From: Symbiodinium natans | Lineage: Eukaryota; Sar; Dinophyceae; Suessiales; Symbiodiniaceae | Direction: 5' to 3' | Length of the DNA stretch: 22,500 nt | Assembly (NCBI GenBank): GCA_905221605.1 | Contig: CAJNDS010001090.1 | Coordinates: 610,001-632,500 of the forward strand | Part shown: positions 7,762 through 16,389 of the stretch, one piece after another | Numbering within the stretch: position 1 is the first letter of the stretch | Layout: each line of letters opens with the position of its first letter | Notes under the pieces: model-generated | What the model was told of the DNA's origin: nothing | The model's database searches: none | The model's input: the letters and a program-made list of their open reading frames with translations, nothing else | Translations under genes and position numbers: made by a program

Positions 7762-7797
7762 CTGGGCCCGCACTTCCCGTCTTTGCGCACCATTGCC
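7762..7797 (-). CDS. Candidate exon: AMVRKDGKCGPR
   Basis: The acceptor is GCCCAG|G and the donor CCCAG|GCAAGT, which matches the consensus for GC donors very well. The split arginine codon AG|G completes with the next exon (Y-E-K-S-R). An alternative reading is that the internal ATG (7793) is the initiation codon of the PACRG gene. Confidence 0.45.
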
Positions 7798-7864
7798 CTG
7801 GGCGAGGCGGCGAGCTGCTAAGAGCACGCTGGGAGTGTAGGGCCCTGAGGCTTAAGGGCATACA

Positions 7865-8110
7865 TGTGTGCATGAATGACTTATCTATGTATCTATCCAT
7901 CTATCCATCTATCTATCAATCTATCTATGTATCTATCCATTTATCTATCTATCTATAACCTATGTATCTATCTGTCTATCTATCTACATATACATACACA
8001 TAAATAAAGAAATCACATACATGGATTGTTTGTTCTAGGCGTTAGGATTTCGGGTTATAAATCTGTATATGCATCTATATCTTATATATATACTTATATA
8101 CTTATATGCA
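7865..8110. repeat. ATCT tetranucleotide and TATA-rich microsatellite
   Basis: (CTAT)n/(ATCT)n runs with interruptions from 7880 to 7985, then TATATA/ACATAC-rich sequence. Confidence 0.85.
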
Positions 8111-8388
8111 GGGTTGCAAGGGTGAGGGGGGGGAGGGTTTAAGGGGGAACGGAAAGGAACTCCAAAACCCTATAAAACCCTAAACCCTAGACCCCAAACC
8201 CTCAACTTCTTGTGCGGACAAGAGCTAAACCGGAAACCCTAATAAAGAAAAACAAAAGAGCCAAAAAGACACCCTGAAAGAATCTGATAAAAAGAAACTG
8301 AACCGAAAACCCGAAACCCTAAACCCGAAACCCTAAACCCTAAACCCTAAAAGGAAAAAAACAAACAAGAAAACCGAACCAACAACGC

Positions 8389-8415
8389 CCGAGTCGCTGC
8401 AAGGCATCCTCCATC
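8389..8415 (-). CDS. Candidate microexon: MEDALQRL
   Basis: The exon is 27 bases with acceptor CCAAG|G and donor GG|GCGTTG, phase 2 on both sides and compatible with neighbours. It is too short to stand alone. The flanks are CCCTAAA-like on the left and a TTTAGGG array on the right. Confidence 0.3.
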
Positions 8416-8426
8416 CTTGGAGCTGC

Positions 8427-8590
8427 AGTTTAGGGTTTAGGGTTTAGGGTTTAGGGTTTAGGGTTTAGGGTTTAGGGTTTAGGGTTTAGGGTTTAGGGCT
8501 TAGGGCTTAGGGCTTAGGGTTTAGGATTCAGGGTTTAGGGTTTAGGATTTAGGGTTCGGGGCTTAGGGCTTAGGGTTTAGGGTTTAGGGC
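8427..8590 (+). repeat. TTTAGGG array
   Basis: About 22 units, with GCTTAGGG and TTCAGGG variants in the right half. It is followed by (CACTCA)n at 8590-8622. Confidence 0.96.
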
Positions 8591-8744
8591 ACTCGCACTC
8601 ACACTCACACTCACACTCACTTTAGGGTTCAGGTAAACCCCCCAAATAGTACCCTACACTACTCTTAGGCCATTCTTCGGAACTCGAAGGGGATCTATTT
8701 TTGGGATCCTCCCAGGGGTCTGGGTTCGGGTGCTCTTCAATCCA

Positions 8745-8935
8745 AAAACCCCAAAACCCCCAAAATCCCCTAAACCCCCAAACCCCAAAATCCCCTAAAC
8801 CCCTAAACCCCTAAACCCCCAAACCCCTAAACCCCTAAACCCCCAAACCCCTAAACCCCTAAACCCTAAACCCTAAATCCTAAACCCTAAACCCTAAACC
8901 CTAAACCCCTAACCCCTAAACCCCAAAACTCCCAA
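8745..8935 (-). repeat. CCCCTAAA/CCCTAAA array
   Basis: Begins as CCCCAAA and CCCCTAAA octamers and resolves into CCCTAAA heptamers near 8865-8905. It lies left of the island 8945-9062. Confidence 0.93.
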
Positions 8936-8944
8936 AGGCAAGGC

Positions 8945-9021
8945 TCATCAGGGTGGCCGCTGGGCCCGGCATCGTGGCGAAGGTGGTAGCTGCGGTGATC
9001 GGAAGCACGCCTACCTACCTC
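8945..9021 (-). CDS. Candidate exon: EVGRRASDHRSYHLRHD
   Basis: The acceptor is CAGAG|GAG and the donor GA|GCCTTG, phase 0 to phase 2; 25 codons. All of the plus frames I examined are also open across the island (one reads V-A-K-V-V-A-A-V-I-G-S-T-P), so strand assignment rests only on phase. Confidence 0.3.
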
Positions 9022-9656
9022 CTCTGGGAGCCCCCCACAAGGCCGCCGCAGCAAGGACTTTAGGGGTTTAGGGTTTAGGGTTTGGGGTTTAGGGTTTGGG
9101 GTTTAGGGTTTAGGATTTAGGGTTCAAGTTGGGTGTAGGAGCCCAGGGGTTAAGGGTTGACATTGGGTTTTTTGGGGGTCTAGGGTTTAGGGTTTAGGTT
9201 TTAGGGTTTAGGGTTGACGGGTTTAGGGGTTCAGGGTTTTGAGGTTTTGGGGTTTGGGGTTTTCAGGGCTTGTGGCTTTAGGGTTTTACTGTGAAAAATA
9301 TAACACAAACCCAAATAAGGAAAACAATCTGAACCCTAAACCCTAACCGCGCCAAGGCCCAAAAACCTGTGCGCTCAACTCTCTTGGTTTCGGGTTTGGG
9401 CGGGTTGATGGGTACGGGTTTAGGGCTCATTGCCCTTAGCTCAAGGACTAAACCCCAAAGCTCACAGCCTAAACTCTAAGGCCTGGAAACCGCAAATCCC
9501 AAACCAATCGGGCGGGGAAGCTTTCGTAAATTGAGGGCTGAAGAAGTCTGTGGCCGCCAGAGCCCTACTAAGACTCCCACCAAGCTACCCTGTTTCTACC
9601 CTTCCAGAACGTACCTAGTTGTAGGGCCCCCGTAAACTCTACATTAGGAAATCTGT
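9022..9656. other. Degenerate TTTAGGG runs, no supported gene
   Basis: TTTAGGG/TTTGGGG runs at 9060-9125 and 9178-9280 grade into unique sequence. Nothing else is supported. Confidence 0.5.
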
Positions 9657-9812
9657 ATGGTCACTAAGAAAAAAGTAGGCTCTGGAAGGTTCAGGCGGCT
9701 TAATCATATCGTCACTTTTCAAAATTATGGTCCCTGTTGGGGTACCCTAAATACTAGGGGTCGCCTTGTAATAGTAACCCCAAAAGGGACTGTATTTTAG
9801 AGAGGTGACCAT
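9657..9812. mobile_element. Foldback element, 156 bp
   Basis: Perfect terminal inverted repeats ATGGTCAC (9657) and GTGACCAT (9805-9812). An internal GGTCCCTGTTGGGGT pairs imperfectly with ACCCCAAAAGGGACT (9777-9791). It shares the core with 5750-5822. Confidence 0.55.
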
Positions 9813-9859
9813 CAGACACAAAAACAGATGAGAGAACGAAGCTTGGCAACTCAAAGGGC

Positions 9860-9903
9860 CTCCAGCGCGTTGAAGTTGCGGTCTCGAAACAGCACCATCT
9901 CAC
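9860..9903 (-). CDS. Candidate exon: EMVLFRDRNFNALE
   Basis: The acceptor is GCCAG|GTGAG and the donor GAG|GCCCTT, phase 1 to phase 0. It reads E-M-V-L-F-R-D-R-N-F-N-A-L-E. A TGA follows shortly after the donor, so without splicing the frame would end. Confidence 0.42.
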
Positions 9904-10468
9904 CTGGCATGCCCCCGCTGGCGCTTGCATCCACTCCGCAGGTACAGATATGAAGCAGGGGTGAATATTACTAGCATACCCACAAAAGGACTCGCAATGT
10001 ACACACTCAACAATGTTAACGGGGAACCGAAAATACAGTCACCAAAAACCATAAGAAAGGCCCTACCTCACATAAATTCGGAACCTCAGGAGCCATCACA
10101 TCCCAAACCACAGGACCTTCAGCACAAGATGGGTGCCCCACAGCAGCCAAGACAACGCAGCTAAACTCAGAGAGAGAGCACGAAGAAGAGCGTAGGGTTT
10201 AGGGTTTAGGGTTGAAGGCTTAGTAGGGTTTAAGGCTTAGGGTTTAAGGCTTAGGGTTTAGGGTTGAGTGCGTCTTGTCTCCCCCCACCCCCGCCCCCCG
10301 CGCCCCCCAAAGACCAAAACCTTCATGGGCCACTCAAGGGACCCCAAAACCCCTAAACCTGGGCCCCTTGCTCATGTTGATGTTGAGGGATTCCCTTTTA
10401 GGGTTTAGAGTTCAAACCCTCAACCCCAAACCCTAAACCCTAAACCTAGAGATGTCAGCCCTGGCGGC
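9904..10468. other. No supported gene; TTTAGGG run at 10194-10266
   Basis: Mostly unique sequence; a 79-codon plus open frame at 9925-10164 has no recognisable content. TTTAGGG/GCTTAGGG lies at 10194-10266 and a short CCCTAAA run at 10415-10446. Confidence 0.4.
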
Positions 10469-10496
10469 CTGGATCCGGATCCCGCAGCAGCCAGAC
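10469..10496 (-). CDS. Candidate microexon: VWLLRDPDPG
   Basis: The acceptor is CGGGAG|GTC and the donor CCAG|GCCGCC, phase 0 to phase 1, joining the candidate at 9903. The island sits between CCCTAAA (left) and TTTAGGG (right). Confidence 0.33.
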
Positions 10497-10602
10497 CTCC
10501 CGAGGCCCGAATTGACTCCAGGAGGCCGCGGGCATCTTAGGGCTTAGGGTTTGGGGTTTAGGGTTTCGGGTTTAGGGTTGAGGGTTTAGGGTTTAGGGTT
10601 TA

Positions 10603-10746
10603 GGGTAGTTACATGGTCCTTGGTATGGGCCCTTTAAGAGGGGACCCCTTACAGACCCCTTAAAGACCCTACACAACCCAAGGGCCCATACTTCAGAACC
10701 CTTTGAAGGAGGTAAGGGGCCCTACTAAGGGCGCATGAAACTACCC
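10603..10746. mobile_element. MITE-like element, 144 bp
   Basis: Termini GGGTAGTTACATG and CATGAAACTACCC form an inverted repeat. A second inner pair is GGTATGGGCCCTTT and AAGGGCCCATACTT. It is inserted at the end of a TTTAGGG run; the flanking TTTA/TTAA may be a target duplication, but this is not clear. Confidence 0.65.
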
Positions 10747-11066
10747 TTAAGAGAGCACACGTTGTTTCCGAGAATTTGGGGTACCCTTTGCGGGCGTCCC
10801 TATACTAAGGATTGCAGCATGTTGGGAGATCACAAGGGGGCTTAAGAGGCTCAACATCCAGCGCAGTGAAACCCTAAACCCACAGACGTACACGACTTTT
10901 GCTTAACCTGCAGTCCTGAAACCCTACACCCAAGAAAAGTTTAGCGGCAGTTTAGCGGTGCCCCTCCCTGGATCTACTCCCCGGCAAGCCTTGGAAAAAG
11001 CCAGGAACATGCGCTTTACATTTTAGGGGTTTGGGGTTTAGGGTTTGAAGGTTAAAGGGTTTAGGG
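10747..11066. other. Unique sequence, no supported feature
   Basis: No array longer than a few units, no splice-bounded open island and no inverted repeat that I could see. Confidence 0.4.
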
Positions 11067-11168
11067 TTGGGACGTTCCCCCTTTGTACTAACAGTCCTTG
11101 ATGGGGATTATAGGAGGGGGTACTAGAATCCCAACTAAGGACTGCTAGTATAAGGGGGAACATCCCAA
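11067..11168 (-). mobile_element. MITE-like element, copy 2
   Basis: Terminal inverted repeats TTGGGACGTTCCCCC and GGGGGAACATCCCAA, with TACTAACAGTCCTT against AAGGACTGCTAGTA inside. The centre is the reverse complement of that in the copy at 4843-4942. The better-preserved ends here define the terminus as TTGGGA. Confidence 0.78.
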
Positions 11169-11214
11169 GCTTATGGTTTAGGGTGTAGGGTTTAGGGTTG
11201 AGGGCCCTGTAAGC

Positions 11215-11280
11215 CTCTGGAATTTGATGTCTGCCGCCAGGTCTTAAACCTCGAGCCGCCAAATCCTCCACATTACCACT
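11215..11280 (-). CDS. Candidate exon: SGNVEDLAARGLRPGGRH
   Basis: The acceptor is GTTGAG|AGT and the donor CCAGAG|GCTTAC; 22 codons, phase 0 on both sides. It fits between the candidates at 11641 and 10496. A normal GT or GC donor inside is also possible. Confidence 0.35.
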
Positions 11281-11503
11281 CTCAACCCTTAAACCCACAT
11301 CCGACACCCTAAAAAAACCACAAAACGCCTGAATACCCTAAAATCTTGAAGGCCCGAATTTATCTCAAGCCCTTCAGAATAGACGTTATGTTTTTCAAGA
11401 GCCCTAAAGAGTCCTTTAAGGCCCGAAAGCCCCCGAAACTAAACCTAAACCCTTAAAACACCCTTTAAAAACAAAAAACAAAGATACCCAAACAAAGATA
11501 CCC
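11281..11503. other. AAAC-rich low-complexity sequence
   Basis: Degenerate CCCTAAA, CCTTTAAAA and AAACAAA motifs with no coding island. Confidence 0.4.
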
Positions 11504-11590
11504 TAAACCCTAAACCCTAAACCCTAAACCCTAAACCCTAAACCCTAAACCCTAAACCCTAAACCCTAAACCCTAAACCCTAAACCCTTT
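11504..11590 (-). repeat. CCCTAAA array
   Basis: About 12 perfect units, followed by an A15 tract at 11591-11605. Confidence 0.97.
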
Positions 11591-11640
11591 AAAAAAAAAA
11601 AAAAACTAACGATACCCATCCTCGGGCTTGCTCACGCGGC

Positions 11641-11675
11641 CTGCAGGGCAAACTGCCCCTCTGCGGGCTGGAAAC
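11641..11675 (-). CDS. Candidate microexon: FQPAEGQFALQ
   Basis: The acceptor is TCCCAG|GTTTC and the donor CTGCAG|GCCGCG, phase 1 to phase 0. The island lies between CCCTAAA (11504-11590) and TTTAGGG (11740-11828). Confidence 0.38.
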
Positions 11676-11739
11676 CTGGGAGGGCACGACGCGAGGGACT
11701 CCGTAAACCCAAGAGAGACCCTGGGAACCCAACTTGGGT

Positions 11740-11828
11740 TTGGGGTTTGGGGTTTGGGGTTTAGGGTTTAGGGTTTAGGGTTTGGAGTTTAGGGTTTGGA
11801 GTTTAGGGTTTAGGGTTTAGGGTTTAGG
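11740..11828 (+). repeat. TTTGGGG/TTTAGGG array
   Basis: Starts as TTTGGGG units and changes to TTTAGGG and GTTTGGAG variants. Confidence 0.9.
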
Positions 11829-11933
11829 GATATTGGGGACCCTCGGAACCCTAAACCCTGTAACCGTAGACAACACCCTAAGCTTTGAGCCTGAAACCGA
11901 AACCCTACACCCCAAACCCTCAGCCCTATGAGC

Positions 11934-11970
11934 CTGCCACACCACCCAAGCTGGACTCCAAAGACCCCGA
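11934..11970 (-). CDS. Candidate microexon, phase uncertain
   Basis: Bounded by TTTAG|TCGGGG and CAG|GCTCAT on minus. More than one frame is open (for example S-G-S-L-E-S-S-L-G-G-V-A), and either can be joined to a neighbour, so the reading is undecided. Confidence 0.22.
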
Positions 11971-11979
11971 CTAAACCCT

Positions 11980-12092
11980 AAGCTTGGAGGTTCATGGGTA
12001 CTTATACCCACAAATATAAGTCTACACCTACTTGGAGGACTTAGGGGGCTTACAGTTAGAATTGGGATGTAAGTACCATGAACCTCCAGCCT
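11980..12092. mobile_element. Foldback element
   Basis: AAGCTTGGAGGTTCATGGG and the inverted copy CATGAACCTCCAGCCTT close a hairpin of 113 bases. TACTTATA and TGTAAGTA continue the pairing. A solo arm (CACTTGTAAGTACCCATG) occurs near 12778-12795. Confidence 0.68.
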
Positions 12093-12526
12093 TCACGAAC
12101 CCGCCCCACCACCACCCCCCCCCCCTCACCCCATGGTAGATCCCCCCTTTGGTTCATGGCGTGAGGTTTCGGATATCCCCTCTTTCCTTCAGTATCCCCC
12201 TCGGATTTAGGGTTGACGGTCAAGGTTTGTGCGGAGGGAGGGGGGGGGGGGCATGGGGGCCCGGCTCAGTAAACGCCTAACACCAAAGCTTTAGACTAAC
12301 TTGTGACCAGTTGTTGCTTGTTTCTCAGACCATATGCATGCCAATCTTTCCCAGCAAACAATTTCAATGTAGACAATGTCCATGTGAGTGGAGATGTTTT
12401 TGGAATTGTGAGTCTTGGCGCCGCCTCAGAAGTGCCTCTTCCGAAAGCCCTTGCGTTTTTTCAGCTTGGGGCTTAGGGTGTTTGGTTTTTCGAGCCCCTC
12501 TCCCTAGAACCTTCCAGAAACATCGC
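12093..12526. other. C-rich and G-rich homopolymer patches, no supported gene
   Basis: C9-type and G11-type runs near 12114 and 12241, then unique sequence. The 123-codon plus frame starting at 12311 overlaps the minus candidate exon and has poor composition. Confidence 0.4.
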
Positions 12527-12635
12527 CCCGCAGGGATTCCACAGGCACAAGCGCAGTTGCAGTCAACTCAGAGCAGCGTGCGGCCAAGAGGCTGTAGTCC
12601 AGCACGTCGTGGCGGAAGATCAAAGTCAGACCATC
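12527..12635 (-). CDS. Candidate exon: DGLTLIFRHDVLDYSLLA
   Basis: The acceptor is TTGCAG|GAT. The exon reads D-G-L-T-L-I-F-R-H-D-V-L-D-Y-S-L-L-A, then A-R-C-S-E-L-T-A-T-A-L-V-P-V. The donor is either G|GCGATG (end 12527) or AG|GTTCTAG (end 12511). Composition and length make this one of the better upstream candidates. The beta-strand-like texture recalls double-stranded beta-helix oxygenases, but I cannot name a family. Confidence 0.5.
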
Positions 12636-13371
12636 CTGCAACTGCCTACCCTTTCAGCGAAGCGCCGTTTTGGAAGCCCTGAACCCCCAAAACCTAAACC
12701 TTGAAGTTAGGCAACCTTGGGATGGGATAAGTAGGGTTCGAAGTAGGGTAGTTAGAGCCTTATTGAGGCTAAGCCCACTTGTAAGTACCCATGCACCACC
12801 ACGTATCAGCGCTGGCCAGCCCGAGCGAGGTTTTCGAGCTTAAAGGTTTAGGGCTCAAGGTTTAGGGTAGCCATCCTCAAGAAACCACCCAAAACGCAGC
12901 CCCCTCCGGGTGTAGGTTTTTCGGCTTGGGCTGGTCCCCGGACCCCCTCCCCCCACCCCCTCCCCCCACCCCCTCCCCCCACCCCTACACAAAAAAGACC
13001 CTCCCAGCAAAAAGACCCAAGCCTCAGAAGCCTCAAACCATCGTGAAATGCCGAACCGATGCTTCTTCGGTAAGATCCTGCTAGACCCTAAACCCTGAAC
13101 CCCAAACCCTAAACCCTAGGCCCTAGGGTTTAGAAAAAGCCAAGCGAATACCATGATCCCAAGAGGCGGCACTCGAACCGTGGAAGGCCAAGAATGACGA
13201 AGCCCCCGAAATGCATCCCTACACTGCCGGGTTTAGGGTTCCCTAAACCCCAAACCCCAATCCCTGAACCCCAAGCCCGAAGACCTAAACCCCAAACCCT
13301 AAACCCTAACCCTAAACCCTAAACCCTAGCCCTAAACCCTAAACCCTAAACCCTAAAACCCCTAAATGTGC
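12636..13371. other. Minisatellite and CCCTAAA array, no supported gene
   Basis: Includes the C-rich minisatellite at 12945-12986 (CCCCCTCCCCCCA-type units, three copies), a partly palindromic CCCTAAA...TTTAG patch at 13083-13134, an open minus patch at 13140-13225 without clear borders, and the CCCTAAA array at 13230-13365. Confidence 0.55.
13230..13365 (-). repeat. CCCTAAA array
   Basis: Degenerate on the left (CCCCAAA, CCCGAAG), clean CCCTAAA at the right, directly before the candidate exon 13372-13411. Confidence 0.92.
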
Positions 13372-13411
13372 CTTGCAGTCGACCTGGAGATCCTCGCCTT
13401 CGGCGTAATGC
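13372..13411 (-). CDS. Candidate exon: HYAEGEDLQVDCK
   Basis: The acceptor is GCCCAG|G and the donor AAG|GCACAT, phase 2 to phase 0. It joins D-G-L-T-L-I-F of the next exon. It lies between CCCTAAA (13230-13365) and the TTTAGGG array that hosts the retrotransposon. Confidence 0.42.
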
Positions 13412-13446
13412 CTGGGCTCGGAGCTCCCTCAAACTGAACCACCCTC

Positions 13447-13558
13447 AATTAGGGTTTCGGGTTTAAGGTTTAGGGTTTAGGGTTTAGGGTTTAGGGTTCA
13501 GGGTTCAGGGTTTAGGGTTAGGGTTTAGGGTTTAGGGTTTAGGGTTAGGGTTTAGGGC
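13447..13558 (+). repeat. TTTAGGG array, left half of the retrotransposon target
   Basis: TTTAGGG units with TTCAGGG and TTAGGG variants, ending TTTAGGGC exactly where the element's T10 tract starts. Confidence 0.96.
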
Positions 13559-13568
13559 TTTTTTTTTT
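13559..13568 (-). other. Poly(A) tail of the element, includes two bases of the ORF2 stop codon
   Basis: T10 on plus is A10 in the element's sense. The sense sequence is CCA-T-A10, so the UAA stop takes its two A residues from the tail and the 3' UTR has no length. Confidence 0.85.
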
Positions 13569-14239
13569 ATGGCAGCCATGCGCATGCAAGTGCTTTGGCG
13601 TGTCTTTTGAACAAGTGGGGGCAGCGCGTCGGCGCAGATTCCAGGAAAGACAGGAAGAGGGGGTCCCTATTAAGGAGGTGTTTGAGGCCTAAGAAGTCTT
13701 GCCTTTGCTCCTCCGTGTTTATGCGGTTTAGCCGTATGAATTCTTTAAGCACCGGTAATGCATACTCGGTATTGAGTTCCAGCCAATATCTTTGAGGATG
13801 TCCTCTGTGTGAAGACTTCGTGAATTTGATCCTATCTTTACGACCCGGAGAGTATACTACGTGGTGCACCGGATTGTTGGGCGGTGTAGCCAAGCTGTTT
13901 GCCAATTGCTTTAACTGAGCAGAGGTCAAAATTTGGGATGGTAACGTGGGGCGGCCCGCTAGTGTCCATACCCTTCGATTCGAGATGTGAGAATAATATG
14001 AGTCCTTGACTCCTAGTGCTCTCCGAAGATATTTGTGGTACCATGCATCTATGGTCTTTAGGTGCTTAATTTCCAGAGTAAGCGTATCCAATCCGTACAG
14101 TAATGTAGGCAAGACTATGGCATGGAAGATTCTAGTTTTAGTTCTAGAATTGATGCGTGACCTCCAGAAATGTTGGAGTTTGATGTAGGAAATGTGCGCC
14201 TTGGCTTTACGAGCTTCTATGGCATGCTTAGTGGCCTTG

Positions 14240-15180
14240 TCCCATGTGACCTGAGAGCCTAAATATTTAGTGTCGGTGGTTATGGGAACCGGGGAGCCAT
14301 CGGCAAAGTATAGGACCTGGGGGGCGTCGGCGTTGTACTCCAGAGAGACTGTTTTTTCTTTGTTCAGAAGCATCCCGTATAGGGTGGCTTCTACCTCAAT
14401 TGCTTTAAGTATGTCGTTCATTTGTGGCTTTGTAACCGAAATGAGAAGCGTGTCATCAGCGTATTCTAGATCGTATACTGGTTTGCCTACCGACCAAGAG
14501 TTAGTGGGGGTGCCATGTATACGGAGCCTGCGGTCTACATCAGAGAAAAGCACTGTCATAACCATGATAAATAAATACGGGCTTAGGGGGCAACCTTGCC
14601 TAATACCGGTGTGCGGTGTAGCCTTGGCGGTGTCCCCGAAGGGTCCTCGCGTATAGAATGTCTGGTTGGTGTAAAAATCTCTAATAATGTCGACATATTG
14701 GCGGTGTACTCCAAGGCGCTCCAGTGCTATGATCATGGAATCATGATCAACTTTGTCGAACGCCATTCTCCAATCTAGGAATAGTAGCTGAAAGGGAGAG
14801 CCTGTTTTCAGCGCTAGGTCTTGCAATCTGCGTAGGACGAACAGCGGTTGTTGCGTGGATCTATTAGCCCTAAAACCAAATTGCGTGCTCCGAAGCTGAT
14901 GATCGTGCGCTTTAGCCAATCTTTTTTGAAGTAATGCCGCGTAGATCTTATAGAAAGTATTTAGCAAGGAAATTGGCCTATAATTAGCAGGGTCAGAATC
15001 CGAACCTTTACCTTTATAAATACTAACGATAAGAGCCTCTTTCCACTCTTGGGGAACTGTTGCGCTACTGAAACATTCGTTGAACATTTCCAATAGCTGT
15101 TGTTCCCCGATGTAGTCCAGAAGTAGCACCAGCTCATTGTGAATGTTATCTGGACCAGGCGCTTTAGCCTTGCGTAATTG
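14240..15180 (-). CDS. Reverse transcriptase domain
   Basis: Blocks in order: K-A-P-G-P-D-N (motif 0), W-K-E-A-L-I-V-S-I-Y-K-G-K-G and N-Y-R-P-I-S-L-L (1-2), Q-F-G-F-R (2a), L-F-L-D-W-R-M-A-F-D-K-V (3, first catalytic D), G-I-R-Q-G-C-P-L-S-P (4), E-Y-A-D-D-T-L-L (5, catalytic DD, 14452-14463), L-N-K-E-K-T (6) and K-Y-L-G-S (7). All are intact. The nearest relatives I can suggest from memory are LINE reverse transcriptases of dinoflagellates. Confidence 0.93.
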
Positions 15181-15789
15181 CTTGATAACGTCGGAAAGTT
15201 CTATCAGGGTGAAGGGTGGGGGCGGTGTAGCCGAGGGCGCGTATAAAGAGGGTGACTCCCGTAATAGTTCTCTTTCTTCTGCCGTGACCGTGGTGGGACC
15301 CCATTGTACATTGGCGAGGTGGTCTGCAAACGCCTCGTGCTGTTTATCCCATGGTACCGGTCGACCTTCCTTTTTTAGCCTGGATTTTCGTTCTCTAAAT
15401 CCCGTTTTCATTTTACGGAGGTTCCGCCAAAGCGCTTGCGACCCCTGATTATGGGATTGCAGGACCTGATCCCTGAGCCATTGGCGTTTTACTTTGCGGG
15501 CTTGCGTTTTGAGCCTTTTGTATTCCTGAGTGGCCTGAGGGTCTCCATGTAATCTGCGCTGTTTTACTGCTTCGATGTCCGCTGCGAGTGTTGGAGTAAT
15601 CCAGCACGTCCTGGGTTTGACCGGCAGTTTAGCGAATGTATTCTCTGCCGCCGTCAATAGGGCCTGTGAGATGCGGTCCGGCGCGTTTTTGATGACGGGG
15701 AGGGGGGCTTGTGCGTCCGCCAAAGGGAGGTTAGTAGGGGTGAGGTAGAAGTGTTGTTCAGAACGGCCACCTATCCGTACACCATCTCG

Positions 15790-16232
15790 TTTTGCTTGTC
15801 CTGCAAGTGCATCCGCCATGTCATTATATTCTTGTCCTGAGTGGCCTTTAACCCAGGTCCATTTGATTGTTGTTCTGGCCTTGAGTAGGGAATAAATACG
15901 CTTGGCGGAGTAGACCATGGCTTTGTGCCGAGTCGGGCGAAATGCTCCTGTAACCATGCCTTCCACCCACTTACTGTCGAAGCAGAATGTAACGGTGGGA
16001 GGGATAGGGTCCATCGACAGTAAATACAACGCTGCTTCCATCCATGCGGACAATTCTCCGGTGTTGTTACTACCTACCACTGCTCCTAGTGAAAAAGGCG
16101 AGGTACCCGTAATTACCAGTCCCCTGGCTTTGTGCGTGGGGACTCCATTTGCTACCGTAACGAAACCCCAACCGGCTGGCGTTGTACTGGTGCATTTACC
16201 TCTCGAGCCTGAACCATCGGTATAAACTTCTA
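15790..16232 (-). CDS. RNase H domain (type I)
   Basis: Residues of the D-E-D-D site are visible: V-Y-T-D-G-S (16212-16226), T-G-E-L-S-A-W, F-C-F-D-S-K-W-V and N-D-M-A-D-A-L-A, with H in V-K-G-H-S-G. It is in frame with the reverse transcriptase and sits between it and the endonuclease; in the I, R1-related and trypanosome ingi groups RNase H is downstream of the reverse transcriptase. Confidence 0.88.
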
Positions 16233-16389
16233 GTGGAGGCGCAGGTTTTGGCGGTGTAGCCTCGGTATCCTCTAGATATAGTGCGTTCCTAAATTCTTTG
16301 TTGAACTTCTCGCGCTGTTGTCTGGCGGCGTTGTACTCCAGAGGGGGGGTCTGGGTTGCCTCTGCCTACGTGCCCCTAGCCGGACGCTG

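Noticed and set aside
12311-12682. Plus open frame of 123 codons
   Set aside because: It overlaps the better minus candidate exon at 12527-12635; composition is poor (C-, R- and S-rich).
12945-12986. Functional quadruplex or regulatory element in the C-rich minisatellite
   Set aside because: Only about three units in a region with many C and G runs; nothing ties it to a gene.
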